Positions 1 through 13,759 of a DNA stretch of 64,000 nucleotides are shown here, in pieces. Within the stretch, counting starts at the first letter, position 1, and each line of letters begins with the position of its first letter. A program made the position numbers and the translations under genes. This stretch comes from Cunninghamia lanceolata (Eukaryota; Streptophyta; Pinopsida; Cupressales; Cupressaceae), in assembly GCA_027924645.1 (NCBI GenBank), contig BSBN01000254.1, positions 15,198,501 to 15,262,500 of the forward strand, read 5' to 3'. Under the pieces are notes generated by a model. The model did no database searches. It was not told the origin of the DNA and saw nothing but the letters and a program-made list of their open reading frames with translations.

Positions 1-254
1 ATCAAGCAGTGGTTAAAAGATGGTTTAATAAAAGAGCAAGAGTCAAAATGTTTAGAATATCAGACTTAGTGTTGTGCTGGGATAAAGCACATGAAAACAA
101 AGGGAATCATGGAAAATTTGACAAGTTATGGTTAGATCCATTACAAGTCTCAGAAATAATAGGAGACAACACTTTTAGGCTCAAGACCCTGACTGGAGAA
201 GATGTGTTGTTACCAGTTAATGGCCCACACTTGAAACATTACTTTCAGGGTTGA
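1..254 (+). pseudogene. Ty3/gypsy integrase C-terminal tail (gypsy element 1), 5' truncated by window edge
   Basis: This is the last ~84 residues of a Ty3/gypsy polyprotein. The frame is open from the window edge and ends at TGA 252-254. Visible are the basic stretch KRARVKMFRISDLVLCWDK, the block GKFDKLWLDPLQVSEI and the ending GPHLKHYFQG, which together form the usual integrase C-terminal SH3-like region of plant gypsy elements. It would act in the retroelement particle and nucleus to bind DNA during integration. The catalytic core lies outside the window. A similar ending (GQHLKHYFS) closes the second gypsy element at 27543, so the two are related. No stop interrupts this piece. Lineage within gypsy is not assigned. 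Confidence 0.85.
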
Positions 255-2988
255 GGTGAGGCTTGTTGGTCTATTCTGTATCATAGTGTGAATAATGTAT
301 AGTTTTGTTTTGTTCATTTTTGTTTGGTTTTGTTTTGGTGTTTGTTTTGTTTTGTGGTGTGTGTTTGTGTGTTGTGTTGCTTAATCTAGGATGTTTGTTT
401 TGTTTTAGAGTATACAGGAGTAGACTAACCACCACTGAAAACAATATAAAATTTAGAACATTCAAGTTAATTATTTGAAATTTATACATAACTTGTTGTG
501 ACTGTCATGAATGTAGAAAGTTAGTTGACTTGTTAAATTTTGTATTCAATAACTTTGGGTTGAGTATTCAAGGGAAGTTTCTCACAATGACACACCTAAA
601 ATCCTTGGGTTTGTTGAACTTATTAGCACATAGATATTAGGTGAAAAATCAGATATCACCCTTGCTACCATTACAATTCTTAGCTTAATTTTAGAAAGTG
701 ATCATTCCTTGCATCATGAAGTTACAACTGCAATATCTTAAGAAATCTCTATCAAATACAAAATATAAAATAAATAAATAAAATAGATTTTACTGAAATC
801 CAGGTTAAGTCATCTAAGTAACTCTACCAGGGCTATAGAGGCTTGCCGGTACTGGGGCTCTACTTAGGAGAATTGTAACAATAACCTTGTCAGGGCTATG
901 GACACCTGCTGGCAGCAAGGCTCTATCTGGTTGGCTATGAGGGAATGACATCAACTAGGTAATCTAATATCAGTCACTGGTTGGTTCAACTAATTTTCAA
1001 GATGAGGATAATTAATCAAGTGCACCCACTTAAACTAAAAAGGAAAATTCATGCACCTTATTGAATACATTAGGTCTCAAGTTAAATAATGATTTGTAGA
1101 AAAGATAGTTGGAAATTAAAGATTTATTTCATTTAGTTTTCTTTAATATTTTTTAATTTAAATATTTTATTTGGTTGCTAGTTGTTGTGATGCTCACAAC
1201 TTGCCCCATTTTACTCCTTAGCAAAATGAGGACCCTTGCTGTGGCGGGTTTGCTTTGCTTGTTTTGTGTGAGTCTGCTTGGTGGTAAAAGGGAAAAGGAA
1301 CTTAAAGTACAAACCTTGTTGAAAATAAAGAAAAATAACATTGAGTACCAGGGTAGAGTATGGGTTAATTCTTTGTCAAAAATGAGTAGGGGTTGCTTTT
1401 TGAACCATTTTAGAATTCACAGTATTTTGTAAGTTATAAGTGTTTTTTGGTAAATGTACAATCAGAGAATTTGTATGTTGCATATATAGAGCTGTTTGTA
1501 TATACAAAGTTGCTCATATATAAGGTCATTGGTATGTCGTGTCTTTGTGTTGGTCACAAAAAGGGAAGTCGTCAAGTTTTTATGTGGTTATACTTGTATG
1601 CATTTTATTAATGCTTTATCTTCACATACAAGTTGGACCCAAAAAGAGTTAAAATTGAAATGAATAATCGGTCGAATCCATTGAATGTATGTTAGGCTTG
1701 TATGTTTGGCAAAAATGAAATATACAAGTGGGATATACAATAGATTATACATGTCGCAGAATCAAAATTTTATGAAGTAAGATATAATGGTTGTATATTT
1801 TGTGCTTTGTATGTATGTATCGGGGGACATGCATTGCGATATATACAATGCGGAATTGAGAGAAAAATAAAATATGATAAAAATGATGCATAGAGACTTA
1901 AAGTATATTTGGGTATGCATTGCACTTTATACAACCCATAGAACCAAAGAGTTATTGAAATGAGATTAAATTGTTGTATGTTTTTGCCTTGTATGTATGT
2001 TTCGGAACATACAAGGCAAAAATATACAAAGTATTATATGCATTGACGAGATACAAGGGAAAGGTAAGGTAGGTCCCATCGGTTGTATGTCAGCATTATA
2101 TAATTATAATGTATTCTTTTAATGTACAAGCCGATATGCAAAGATAAAGATACAAACAAAAGGTACAAGCTGGATGTCAAAGAAATTAAAAAAAATAGAA
2201 AAGTCTATGTATGTTTTAATGCTTGTATGTTTAAGATATACATATCTGATATACAAAGAAAGTAAGGGCATCAGGAGAGAGAAAAGGAATGAAACAGTTT
2301 GTATAAAGTTGTTCTATACGCAATTATACAAAGGAATATACAAACACAATATACAAAACACCAATATACAATGAAGTACAGAAAAGGAAAAAAGGAAAGA
2401 ACCTCAATTCGATTGTTTGTATAACGTGATTGTATGTTTGAAGATACAATGAGGATATACAAAAGAAAATATACAATGGAGAATATAAAAAAAAGTAATG
2501 TATGTAGAAATAAGCTAATGGTAAGAAGAGTTTTAAAACGAAAACATTGTAATAGAAAGCCAAAGTTGTTGCGCATTAATTACTATAATTAATGCAGGTC
2601 TAACACTCAAGAAAAGTAAAATTTAATGAGGGTCAGGGTAAAATTAAGGTTATTTCACTTTCAGATATACTTTTAAGAATAAAATTTGTAGAAAGGAGAA
2701 TTGTTACAGTAAAATTGAGTAGAACTTGTTGAGGCGATAGAGTTACAGTAGCTGGGCGAAAGAAAAAAGGTAAAAATAAGTCAACACCAATGGTTAAAAG
2801 GTCACGAAAAATAGGTATTTATCCAAAAATGCCATTTCTTTGCAAGTGGTAAAATGCGATGTTAACTTCAGTAATTTCAGTTTAAAATGCATGCATTTGT
2901 CAAATTACTGTTTTAACTGTTAATTAGCTAAGTAGAGCTTAACGCATTTAAAAGTAAAAGATAGAATAGATAAATGAATTAGGGTAAA
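255..2988 (+). other. Spacer between gypsy pol and the third ORF
   Basis: This is AT-rich and without a credible gene. A degenerate ~60 bp duplication with the shared core CAGGGCTAT...GGCTCTA lies at about 822-940. The stretch 1440-2490 is dense in TGTATG and ATACAA motifs (listed separately). A long post-pol spacer before another ORF is seen in several plant gypsy lineages; here it joins the integrase tail to the decayed ORF at 2989. Confidence 0.5.
1440..2490. repeat. Cluster of TGTATG/ATACAA inverted motifs with a perfect 16 bp hairpin
   Basis: The words TTGTATGT and (A)TATACAA recur many times in opposite senses, so the single strand could form a series of hairpins. The clearest is TTTTTGCCTTGTATGT at 1981-1996 paired with ACATACAAGGCAAAAA at 2007-2022, 16 of 16 bases. 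Others include CTTGTATG...CATACAAG near 1590-1631. It is not a uniform tandem array. Function unknown. Confidence 0.6.
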
Positions 2989-5900
2989 ATGGTAAAAGTA
3001 GAAATTCACAGTAAAAACCCTAGGCATGAAAGTAAAACAAAAATTAAAAGATGCATGTTTCCACAGGATGGCCCCGAAATAGAAGAAAGATATAGGGGGC
3101 AAAGTGAAAAAAGAAAGGAAGCCACGAAAAGAGATAGAGAAAGAAGAATTGCCCTTGTACAAGCTTATCCATCCATGATCAGTATGAGTGGAGTAGGTAT
3201 AGATACAAACATAAGAAATTATGATGCAGAGGATGTGTTGAAGAAAATTACTGCTGTAGATGCTTCACAAGATATGAAATATATCTAGGAAAGTGGACTG
3301 TACAGAGCTGCAAATTTCCCACTGGCAATGGATGCTAGGGATTTATGTTTGGACTATGTGACTTTATATGATCCAACCACAAGGAAGATTGTGATGTATG
3401 ACAAACTAATTGCTGATTTAACCACAGAGGGGATTGCCAAAACATTTGGATTAGACATTAATGAAAAAATGAGGGATATTGATATTGATCAATATAATGA
3501 AGATTTTCACACAAATGAAGGGGAATGTAAAGGTAAAATATTCTGCTATTGGTCTAACCCAGAGAGAAAACCCAAGGCTATAGCTAGGGTACATAATAAT
3601 TTGATGAGGATATACTTCAAAGAAGAAATTCATTTGATGATCACTATGCTGAGTAGGTTAGTTGGATTGAGAGATGGCACCAAATGTGAACCATGGATGT
3701 TCATTATTATTGAGTTCATAAGAGAAAGAGAAAAGGAGCAAGGGAAAATCCACTGGGCCAAGGCAATAAGCACAGCTATTTGGAAGCAGGCCATGTTGAG
3801 AAAATAGAAAATGTTGTGCTTTTATTTATCTTCTTATGTGTTATATTCATGTGCTACATAAATTAAACCATACATACATGGAATAGAAAGGGTTGGTATC
3901 TTAGGAAATGGTCTTGATCATAAATTAGTGTATGAGCACTACCCTGAATTACAAGAAGAGAATGCATTGAAAAAATTTGCTTTGGTTAATGATGTCTTTT
4001 ATACTTACATGTTAAGAGTGTTGAGAGAAGAACCTGACAAAAGATTATCTAAAAGTGCAGAAGATGCAATTGGATTGCATAGTTCCTGGTTCATTCAGTT
4101 TGAGCATTTTACTTATATAAGGACTGAGGGATTTGAAGGAAAACCATTTATGTTGCCTAGGTATCCTTCTGATAAGTTGGTTGTGTTAGAGTTTTCAAGG
4201 CAAAATTTGAATGTTTTTAGGATGTATAAAAGAAAGTTCAATAGAGGGAATCTGAAGCTGCCTTGGGCTATTAGGAGAAACTATTGTTTTAGTGAGGATG
4301 TTTCAAGTTATTCAGAAAAAGAATTAAGATACTATGGCTTTCATAACTATGATTTAGTCAGGAGGTTTGATCCTTTTCATAAGATCCAGAACTTTGAGTA
4401 TAAAAAGTATAAACATTAGATACATATTGAAGATTTTTTGGGTTGATTCAAGAATGACAGGGAAGTGAGGAAAAGAGCTCATAAAAGATTAACCATTGAG
4501 TAAATGAAGTCTATAGCTCCTATAACATATATGTTCCTCCAGAGGTTCAGGAATATAAAAAACTATTACATCATAGTTATGAAGAAGCAAGGCTGGCTCC
4601 TATTACAAAGCCTGATTGGTCAAAGCCTTGGAATACATCTTTGGATGTATTGTCTAAGCCAGTGATATTATTTTCAAAGACATGGTTGAAATATAGAATT
4701 GAGGAACTTAAGGCTAAAGGCAAAGAGATCACTTATCCAACGAAAGGAAGAAAAAGAAAAATAGAGCCTAGTGAGGACCTGCAATGTTTTTATGAGAAGA
4801 AAAGGAAGATTGTAGAGGCCAAAATTGTTGAAAAAGATAAAAATGATACATTAATGGATCCATATGCATTGGGGATAACAGTTGCAGTGACATCAAAAAC
4901 TTTTGTAGATGCAAGGTCAATAAGTCATGAAATAAGTGCAGAAGAAGCACAGGCTACCAAGGAGATAGCAAGACAACAAATTAGAAGGGCAATCCAAATA
5001 AGTTTGTCTAAAGGTGAGACTTCTAAACCAAGTGATATAATTAGAGCACAGGAAATGGGTGAAAAGATGAGCAATATATCTAGTGCCTCCACATCATCAG
5101 AACTAAAACAAATGTATATTAAAGTAAAAATAGAGTTAGCCGAAGAAGTGCAGTAAGATTCAGAAATTCACAGAGCCAAACAAACTATGGAGACTGTGCA
5201 TATTGAGAGTAGTGATAGTGAGGAAAGAGCAATGTATAAAGGAAAAGAGATTGAAATAGAAGAAGATTCCAGTGTTTTACTAAGTGAAGAGGAGGAGCCA
5301 AGCATTCAAATTGAAATAGAAATTGAGCACAACATAGAACATGAAGAAGAAAAGGTATAGGAAGAAATAGGATCAGTGGATCCATTTGGTACTTTAGTTT
5401 CACCTGAAATCATTAAGGATGTGCAAGAAGAGGCACATAAAATTGAGGAAGCTAAAAGAGAAGTTGCAGCTGAAGAAATAATCACAGAAAGGCATGCTTC
5501 AGTAGAAGAAGAAACAAAAGGTGACACCTCAAGTGTGGATGCCTTGAATATGCTGAATATGTATGATGAGCCAAGTGAAGAAGAAAAGAACACAGAAAAT
5601 CTGTAGGATCAAGGAAAGGAAGTAAAAGAAGAAAGTACAAAGGTAAATTCCCCTGTACATACAGAATAGATACAGACAGAGGATGCAAACAAAACAAAAG
5701 ATGAAACCAAGGGGCCTAAAGGTATAGAGGCAATAAAAAAGAAGGATGAAAATAAAGCTGATGAACAAACAGAAGATGTTAACATGTCAGATGTTGAACA
5801 AATACATGCAAAAGATGAGCAGGAAAAAAAACCATCAGCAGAAGAAGGTCCTGAAGAAGAAGCTGAGGATGGAGGAGATATTGAAATAGAGGAAGAAGAG

Positions 5901-7291
5901 AATGAGGTTGAATCAAAAGAATAGGAAAAGGATCCCATAGAACAAGAACCTCCAATGCAGCAGAAAATTCTAGAAGAAGAACAACAGGATCAACAACAGC
6001 AACTAGAAGAAGAACAACAAGAAAAACAAGAGCAACAACAATAGTAGGAAAAGCAACAATAAGGAGAAATAGAAATAGAGAGACCTCATGAAGAGGTAAT
6101 TGATGAAGTTAAGGTTATAGAAGGCATAAAAGAAATTCATGCATGGTTAGGAGAAGAAATAAGAAAGGAGAAAAAAGAGGTACAGTTGGTACCAATTGAT
6201 ATCAAGAATTTGTTAGGTAAGAATACCGCTCCAAGAAAAGAAAAGAGAATGGCTAGGACAATATCTGCTATATAGAGAGGTCTAGATGGATCTAGAATGC
6301 TGAACCTAGCCATACCACAAAAGGAAAAGGCAAAAGGTGAAATAACCTTGGAGGAGTATAAGATATTGAATCTTTACCTTGGGCATTCTATAAGAGAACA
6401 ACACATTAATGAATGGGAAGATATGCACCAAGTGATAGCAGAAATGCTGAGAAAGGATAAGGACAAACAAGAATACTTAAAAGGGCACATTATCCAACTT
6501 CAACAATTTATTAAGGGGATATTTGATCCCAGTGCCACAGTCCTAGAATTGCCTAATAACATAGCAGTGGTATCAAAGGAAGAAATAAAGGACATGGAGA
6601 ATAAAAGGCTCAAGGCTAACATTCTTGATGAATAGTTTATGGATTTTATGCAGGAAGGTGAGCAAATAATAAGGCAAGCTGTGGGAAGTTGGAAGTAGTT
6701 GTAGAAGAAAAGAGCAAATGCATGATACTTGTACATAATTACCAAATCAGAAAAGAAGAATGCAAGTATGAACTTGAACAGTTGACAGAAGTTGAAGAAA
6801 GAGTAGAAGAATTGATTAATGAAGGAGTAATTACTGTTGCATTGGCAAATCAAGAGCCACAGACTAGGTTAGAGATTAAATTTGAGGAAGATAGCCACAA
6901 AAAATGTACAACGGTTATGCAGGATTTAGAGGAAAAAGAAGATGAAATGATAAAAATGCATAAGAAGATAATAGAAAAGCTCCTACAGCATGAATGTATG
7001 GAAATGCCAGTATATGAGTTAGAAAGGGCATTAACAGAGTTCAATGCCATATTTACACAGTGCATAGAAAACCCTGATGCAAATCTCAGCAAACAGATGA
7101 TGGATACATTAATGGAAGAAAGTGCTAAAATGAAGAAGTATAAGAAGAGAAGAGAAGGTTCAGAGAACAGAGAAAATAAGTTGAAGGAAGGGGCTGTGAT
7201 GCAAGAGTATATATTGGCCAAGAGTCTAGTAGGAAACCACACCTTTGTAGAAGGTGTAATCAACAATTTCAAAATGTATTTGACGGAATAA
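2989..7291 (+). pseudogene. Decayed third ORF of gypsy element 1 (post-pol, unknown function)
   Basis: This is one long sense-strand ORF between pol and the 3' LTR, broken by in-frame stops and two frame changes. Frame 1 runs 2989-4419, frame 3 about 4530-6690, and frame 2 to the final TAA at 7291. The N-terminal part (about 3300-4419) looks globular, with LTTEGIAKTFGL, LITMLSRLVGL and a hydrophobic MFIIIEFI block. The middle (5160-6080) is Glu/Lys/Gln-rich. The end (6300-7290) is predicted coiled coil. By eye the N-terminal block pattern resembles the start of the 1044-residue ORF2 at 32289. Eleven of thirteen internal stops are TAG. I do not recognise the function; an env-like or gag-like accessory protein is possible. 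It is certainly non-functional in this copy. Confidence 0.6.
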
Positions 7292-7359
7292 GAAGACAAA
7301 GACGAGTAGTGGTTTTGAGAAGAGGTCAAATAAATAACATTAGCGAGAGAATATCAATG

Positions 7360-7372
7360 AAAAAAGGGGGAA
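7360..7372 (+). other. Polypurine tract of gypsy element 1
   Basis: AAAAAAGGGGGAA directly precedes a TGTTAT LTR start. This is the expected primer for plus-strand DNA synthesis. Confidence 0.75.
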
Positions 7373-7992
7373 TGTTATTTTTATTAAAAAGATTCCAATA
7401 GCATCTTTTGAGGGGAAAGAAAAGATGCCAATTAGATTTTTTGGTAGATAGTTAGAGGCAAAGATACACCATTGATCAATAATGGATGGATCTCAACCGT
7501 AGATGGAAATTGTAGCTGTAGCAATGAGGAGTTCAAAATCTATATAAGGAACCTTGCTACCTATACATTATTTACATAGGGATTTTTAGAAAGTAGCCAG
7601 CAATTGTAATTTGTTCTAAGATTTTGAATAGAAAGAGTATTTTAGTTTAGAGGAGGTCGCCTATGTCTGCACTAAGGAACACGTGGAATGTCCAGCTTTC
7701 TTATTGTATCTGTAAAGCATTGTAAGGTTTTGTGAATTTGATTAGTGAAGCTAAGTGTCATTCATACATTGTAAATCTTATATGACTGTATGTTTTGAAT
7801 ATAAATGAATTTGGAATTCTGAATCTATTTTTAGATTGTCTTCTAGCTCTTCTTTGTAATGAAAATAATTTTTCTTAAAGCTCGCATTCTTGAATGCATA
7901 TTTGTGAAAATACTCAGGATATTCACATTTAATGATTAGTCTGCTGATCTAATTGAATTTGCTATATTTCTTACCGTGTGTGCAATAGAACA
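7373..7992 (+). repeat. 3' LTR of gypsy element 1 (right end uncertain)
   Basis: It starts TGTTAT right after the polypurine tract. A TATA box (TATATAAGG, 7541-7549) sits about 170 bp in and marks the LTR promoter; an AATAT/ATAAAT A-rich region near 7797 may be the polyadenylation area. The 5' LTR is outside the window, so the right end cannot be fixed by comparison. The CA at 7992 (TAGAACA) is a guess based on the start TGTT. Confidence 0.5.
7541..7549 (+). promoter_or_regulatory. LTR TATA box
   Basis: TATATAAGG inside the gypsy 1 LTR, U3 side. Transcription would start about 25-30 bp downstream. Confidence 0.55.
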
Positions 7993-8504
7993 TTTAGATC
8001 CTGTAGCAAGTGATGTTGAATTTAAATTTCTCTAACTTTTCCCAAACAATTTGAAATACGTAGCTTAAACGCAAAAATCTAAAGGAGATTGTCTAACATT
8101 TGAAAGAAGTAAGAACAATTGAGTTGATATTTGGCAATCTTTATACATATTTGAAAAGAAAAGCATGTTTTAATATAAATCATATAAATCTTTGTGATAC
8201 ATTAATAGGTTTGTGTGAATGAATGAATGAAATGTTGATATTTGTGTTCTTTGGCATAATTAAAGTCCAGTAAGTCATCAATCACCTTAAATCATGTAAG
8301 GTCCCTTGCATATTATAGCTTCACATCAACCTACTAAATTGTCTCTAAAGGTCAAGACCTGACCATACAGAAACTTGGGATTAAGCAAATCTTAATTGAT
8401 TTCTTCATATCTTTCAAGATAGTTAGGTTCATTTTGTGAATTTTAACTTTTGTTATGAATGTGTTAAAACAATCATCAATAGGATTCTTCTAGCCACTCA
8501 CTAT
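7993..8504. other. Unassigned AT-rich stretch between two gypsy remnants
   Basis: I see no gene or clear repeat. It may include the rest of the gypsy 1 LTR or the decayed upstream part of the gypsy 2 integrase. A GAAT microrepeat occurs near 8217-8230. Confidence 0.3.
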
Positions 8505-8854
8505 TTCACCGAGTAGATTCAAGAAATTCTAGCTTGCAATGCTGCATCTAAGGTGGTAGTAGACTTCTTACTGAACAATATAATAACCAGATTTAGTGTA
8601 CTTGTAGGAATTATTGTTTATAATGTAATGTACTTTAGATCCCATGAAATTCAAAATTTATGTTTTGACTATGGGATGAATCTAATTCACTCATCCCCTT
8701 ATCATCCACAAGGTATTGGATAGGATGAATCTATCAACAAAATCCCCATTAAGATCATTAAGAGGACATTGGATGTGAATAAGAAAAGTTGGGATGAGAA
8801 GTTAAAGAATGCACTATGGGCAGACAAGAAAATGTATAAGATAACTAATGGTAG
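8505..8854 (+). pseudogene. Gypsy element 2 integrase core, left fragment, split by the LARD
   Basis: The frame reads YFTE...VVVDFLLNNIITRFSV...FRSHEIQNLCFDYGMNLIHSSPYHPQGIG(stop)DESINK...WDEKLKNALWAD. This is the RNase-H-like catalytic core of a Ty3/gypsy integrase. The usual first Asp (before YFTK) is His here and the second (TDN) is Tyr, while the Glu in DESINK is kept, so it cannot be active. The reading stops at TSD GGTAG (8850-8854), where TGTTATC of the inserted element begins. It resumes at 27107 with KYASPFELVYG, exactly the next conserved block of gypsy integrases. Confidence 0.8.
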
Positions 8855-11800
8855 TGTTATCAATTAGATATGCATCCTATGCTAAGCTTACAAAACACTT
8901 AACTATCTGTTGACACATGGAAACACTATCAGATTGTGGGTGATTTATGTTGAGAGTGAATCTCTAGAGTGAGCTAATTATCCTAATGATTTTACTAATC
9001 TAAATGATTTGTCTGAGAAAAGGGAGACAGAATAATTGAAATACAAAACTAACTCTAAGATTTAATCTAGATGAATATCTTCACTCGCAAATAGTCCTTT
9101 ACACTTAAACTTTCACAACCCCACCTCTGAGATTTGATCGTAAAGTAATTTGCAAAGAGGTTCAAGTTGAACACAAATTACAACCAGGACTAAAAAAACA
9201 AATCTTATAGCAAGAGACACAACAAAGGACATGAAACTGCCACAATGAGATATCAAATCAAACTGCAAAAGAAGACGAATAGATGGAATGGGAAAGTCTA
9301 TTGTATTAAACTAGGAGTACAATGTAAAAACCAAACTGAGTCAAAAACCCTATATATAACTCTCTACCAGTGCTCAAGAGAGAATAATGGTAACAACTAC
9401 CTAAGAAAAACTAAGTCTTGTCCTATAAATACCTCTAGGAGATCTCTCCAAAATAGATCCAAAAAATAGATAAAAGAATCCATTTTTGAGCTCCATCAAA
9501 AAGCTAATAAAATCCTCATCAAACTACCTCCAAACTAAGAATAGAAGATGCCAAACTAATTCCTCTGATGATGCCACCAAAAATCTACTTTTATCTGCTC
9601 ATGAAATCTTAGTTTTTGTCTTTATCTACCTCTAAATAAAACAAATTGAGTAATGAATATTTGATTTGTTTCTCTAGTTCCAACTACCTAAAAATAGTTT
9701 GAGTTTTAAAGCAATTTATAAATGATTGCTTTAAAATAAACTCTACAACACTGTCAGTTTTGTCCTATTCTCCTATTTGATTTGATTTTACCAAAAAATA
9801 AATCACCATGTCTTGTAATTTCACCAATTGCAATTACAATGTTTAATTTTTCCATAAAAATCATAAAAATAATTATGGGGATCATATGATATCTTAAAAA
9901 ATGAAAGGCTTGATAGCTTATTTGCATATGAGTTGTCTCATAAAAGGTCTGTACATTATTCCTTAGGCATGAACTCCATCTCTAAGGGGCTAGAGCACAT
10001 GGAATATTCTCAAGTGACCACTTGTAAAAAAATAAAAGCATTTTAGGCATGTCCTACAAAAAATACTCTAAGGCATATAGGGTTTGTATTTATCCTTCAA
10101 AAGGGGTCCCAATGAGTCCTAAAGGGGATAATACCTTGGTACTAATACTCAAAGGGACTTAAGGCATTTATATGTCAAAACATGTGGACTTATGTATTGT
10201 GTTCTAATACCTCTCTAAGGCATTATAGCCTAGGTATAATAGTCATAAACACAATATTTTTTCGAATCAATATAATAAAATAGAAAAACAAGTTAGGGAA
10301 AATGTGAAACCCTAACTCAAAAGCATCAAAGCCCTAACATTTTGGTGTCATTTTGCCTTTCACCTTTCGAGAACACTAACTCTGCATATTTTTGCCACCA
10401 TGCAAGAGTTTGGGCTTGTAGATCTTTGACTCCCTGTGTTTTTGAACATAATTTTCTAGGATCCCATATATAAAAATGAAGGTATAACTTTTGCCTAGTG
10501 TAAATACATTTCATTTCTTAGAACTCTTTCATTTCCTAAGAAGTAAATGACCTTTCGAGCTACGATTGTTACAACAAAGATTCTGATACATTTGTGTTTA
10601 GTTCTCTATCTGTATGAGTCACCACCTTTTGGTTGATTGGAAGTTTCATGAAAGCAATAAAGAAATGAAAACTGGCAACACCTACGGCCCCCATTGAATT
10701 AAACTTCACTTTGAAGAGACAAGAAAAGTTAAGGTCTTTACCTCTTGAATATTGTGCTTTTGTATCATCTCTTGATATCTGACGAATATGGCTTGAGAAT
10801 GCAATGCATCTTATTCTCTCATTCATGAGATCTGTATTTGAACTTTCTCCTATGAGACCGCATCCATTACTATATTTATCATCATTTTTGTTAGTCATAA
10901 TGAACCCTAGGGTTCAAAGCTTCTTCAACACATTGTTCAGTATGAGTGTATTCTTCATGGCATTGGTGTTTAATCCACTATATTTCATTGTATATCTAGA
11001 TCACTTGAAGGATGTGATTGTGTTAGCATGATACTGGGTTTTAATCATAGAAATATCCTTGCTAGACTTCAAAACCTCTAAAGTTTGTTTGTCATCTTAC
11101 ATTGTTATGGCTCAAATGAGCTCCCCATCAATCATTGCAATATGCACTCATTTCCCCACTATTTTTAGTCAAGAATATGGTAAAATTCTACAAATATAAG
11201 GACATGGCCTTTTGGCATCTGGGTATGCACCTTGCTTGTTTATTCTTCTTGTGCTTAGGTCTGCGAACACTTTCTTAGACTTTGGCCGTGTGTGGAAGAT
11301 TCATGTGAAAATCTCTACATTGAGGGGTCGCGGCCCTATGTTACCAATTCTAAGTATATCCAAATTATAAATAACATCTTCATTATCTATACCTATAACA
11401 TCTGCATCCTTAGATCTCATAATTCTTCAACAATATACGCTCTTCTTTTATAACTGTATGTGAACATTTGATCTACACCAATGACGCAATGAAATGTTCT
11501 CTTTTCCTTATCTATATTCATGACTGTGTTTATAAAGAAATATCATTTGAAATTCTCTATGTATGTGTATCATTTGATGTTGTGGCCTCTAATGATATCT
11601 GTAGTAACACTAATATGTGGTAGAGAACCTATTCTTGAAATGTATTTGCAATTTATTACTGAGCATTTTAAGTTTATTGAGTTTTAGTTAAATCATTTCT
11701 TTCATCTGTAGATGATCTATCCTTAGTAGTTGTATTCTTGTTGAAACACCCAAGTGGGTTGAAGAAGAAAAGAGACTTTCCATTGGATGTAGCTATGTTA

Positions 11801-13759
11801 TTCTACAGTTACCCTCTTTCTTCCTTTATTTGATATAGTTACCTCAATACTGCTGAGGTATATGGACATTGGGGTTTCTTACATTGTTGTCATGATGAAA
11901 CATATCAAATAACTGCTATTTTTTCATTGTGTCTTTTCATCTTCTGAGGATGATACCATTTATATATGTGCATACCTCAAATTATTATTTAACCTATAGC
12001 ATATACACGTGATTTTGATTCAGTTCCCCCTTTTCATACACCACATAAAGTATGACATCTCTCATGGTTGTTTAAGTTGTGGAAAATCTTCATTGATGAC
12101 AACTTTAGATTATTTGACCATTGGTGATGATCCTATAGCACACATTTGATGTCTCAAAAAAAAGCATAACAACACTATTGACTGATGACATTTGGTAATG
12201 TAGTCAATTTCACTGTAGCTTTAGCAAAACATGATTTGGTTCCTTTCATTTATTGGTTGTCTAGATAGAAATTGATGTTGTCTTGTAGATGATTTGATGA
12301 ATTATGGAACTACTTAAACAATTTTGTTGATTACCTTATTCTGTAGAGATCATCACATTTCTTCATCATACAGATTTACAAGGTGATTAATGTACATGTC
12401 TTAAAATGAGAAAGATATAATCTATCAGAGGATGTTTTGTGGACCCATTTGGCATTTTCTGTTACAACTTGTCTCTTTACTTCAACATGATTTGACATAT
12501 TGTTGTGACCATGCATAAAATGAAATACAACATATCGTACTCTAATTCTTTGGCTGCTCCATTATGCACTTTTTAGTTTATTCAAATTAGACATAAAATG
12601 ATATTTGTGTTTTTACATTATGTTATGACCAAAATAGTCATGAACAATTGCATGATATTATCCATTGGCAACTATTTGACATACAAATGATGGAAATGTA
12701 CTTGATGTTCTTAATTTCTCTAATGCATAAAAATACTATGAATGATATGCAATTGAAATACCTATGAATTCCATTGTTCCAATGACATCTGAAGTAGTGA
12801 TGACAGTTGTTTTGTGCATTGAATGTTGTTCATTGAATTTAGTTTACTCTTATGATCCCATTTCATTATTTGAGGTGTAGTCATAGGTGTATCTTGTTCT
12901 TGACATCAATACATCTGACTGCTTTCTACTCCTTTAGTTTGTCATGCAATTAAAGCAATGTAAATAATGATCTTCACTTTTCATTTCATCTCTTCTGATA
13001 TTAAGTTGAGGCAGCATGCTGAGCTACCCTTATGGGAGCCAATTTTGTACCACATGCTTAACTTTCAGATTAGTAACATAATTTTACCTGTTCGTACACA
13101 TGAAACAAACAAGTTAGTTAAAAAAATAAAGTGCAATGATTGTTTCTTTCTTTCATGCATATGAGTGATGTTCATTTGATTAGTGCATTATAGGCAAAGT
13201 GTTATGCCTCTTCTGATTAGACATAGAGATCTCATAATCGGAGCTCTAACAGGACCCTCCCACATTTTTGTAGGTTCATGTCGAAAATCAGGAACAGGAA
13301 CAGGTTGGCAACCTTAGAGATTGAAGACCTCAACAAGGCAATGATGGATATGGCCTTCTCTCCCTATCTTTAGATGCATAGCACTTTCCTTATATTTGCA
13401 TGTTTTCATCTATTACCCATGGCTTGTGTGGGAAATCTTATTTGTCACTATTTCCTTCAATACAATACTTATCCTTTTATGTATTTCAATTTGTAAATGG
13501 ATAATCATTGTGGTGAATGAAAAACGTATCTCTCCTGCATATGTTCTGTAATGCAATGAACGATGAAACTGATTCTCCTTCTATTAAACAATTGAACTAC
13601 AAACCTCATGCATCCCTTGTATTATCACAACTGAACTTCTTATAAAATGAATACATGTAAAGGCTTAAGAAAGGTAGAAATAAATTGAAAATTTTCACAT
13701 TAAAATGAACAATATACCAACTCTACCAATTTTTGAGCTGTGGTGAAAAAATGGTAACA
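8855..13759 (-). repeat. Left LTR of the LARD (3' LTR if element is on minus strand), 4,905 bp
   Basis: It is bounded by TGTTATC and GGTAACA. Collinear with 16830-27101 over its full length apart from indels and the nested insertion. Small ORFs inside, such as 10804-11031, are conserved in the other LTR but have no protein features I recognise and sit in LTR sequence, so I do not call them genes. Confidence 0.85.

Noticed and set aside
10804..11031. Conserved hydrophobic ORF in the LARD LTRs (also within 18979-19338)
   Set aside because: Conservation is that of the duplicated LTR; upstream codons differ and no domain is visible.
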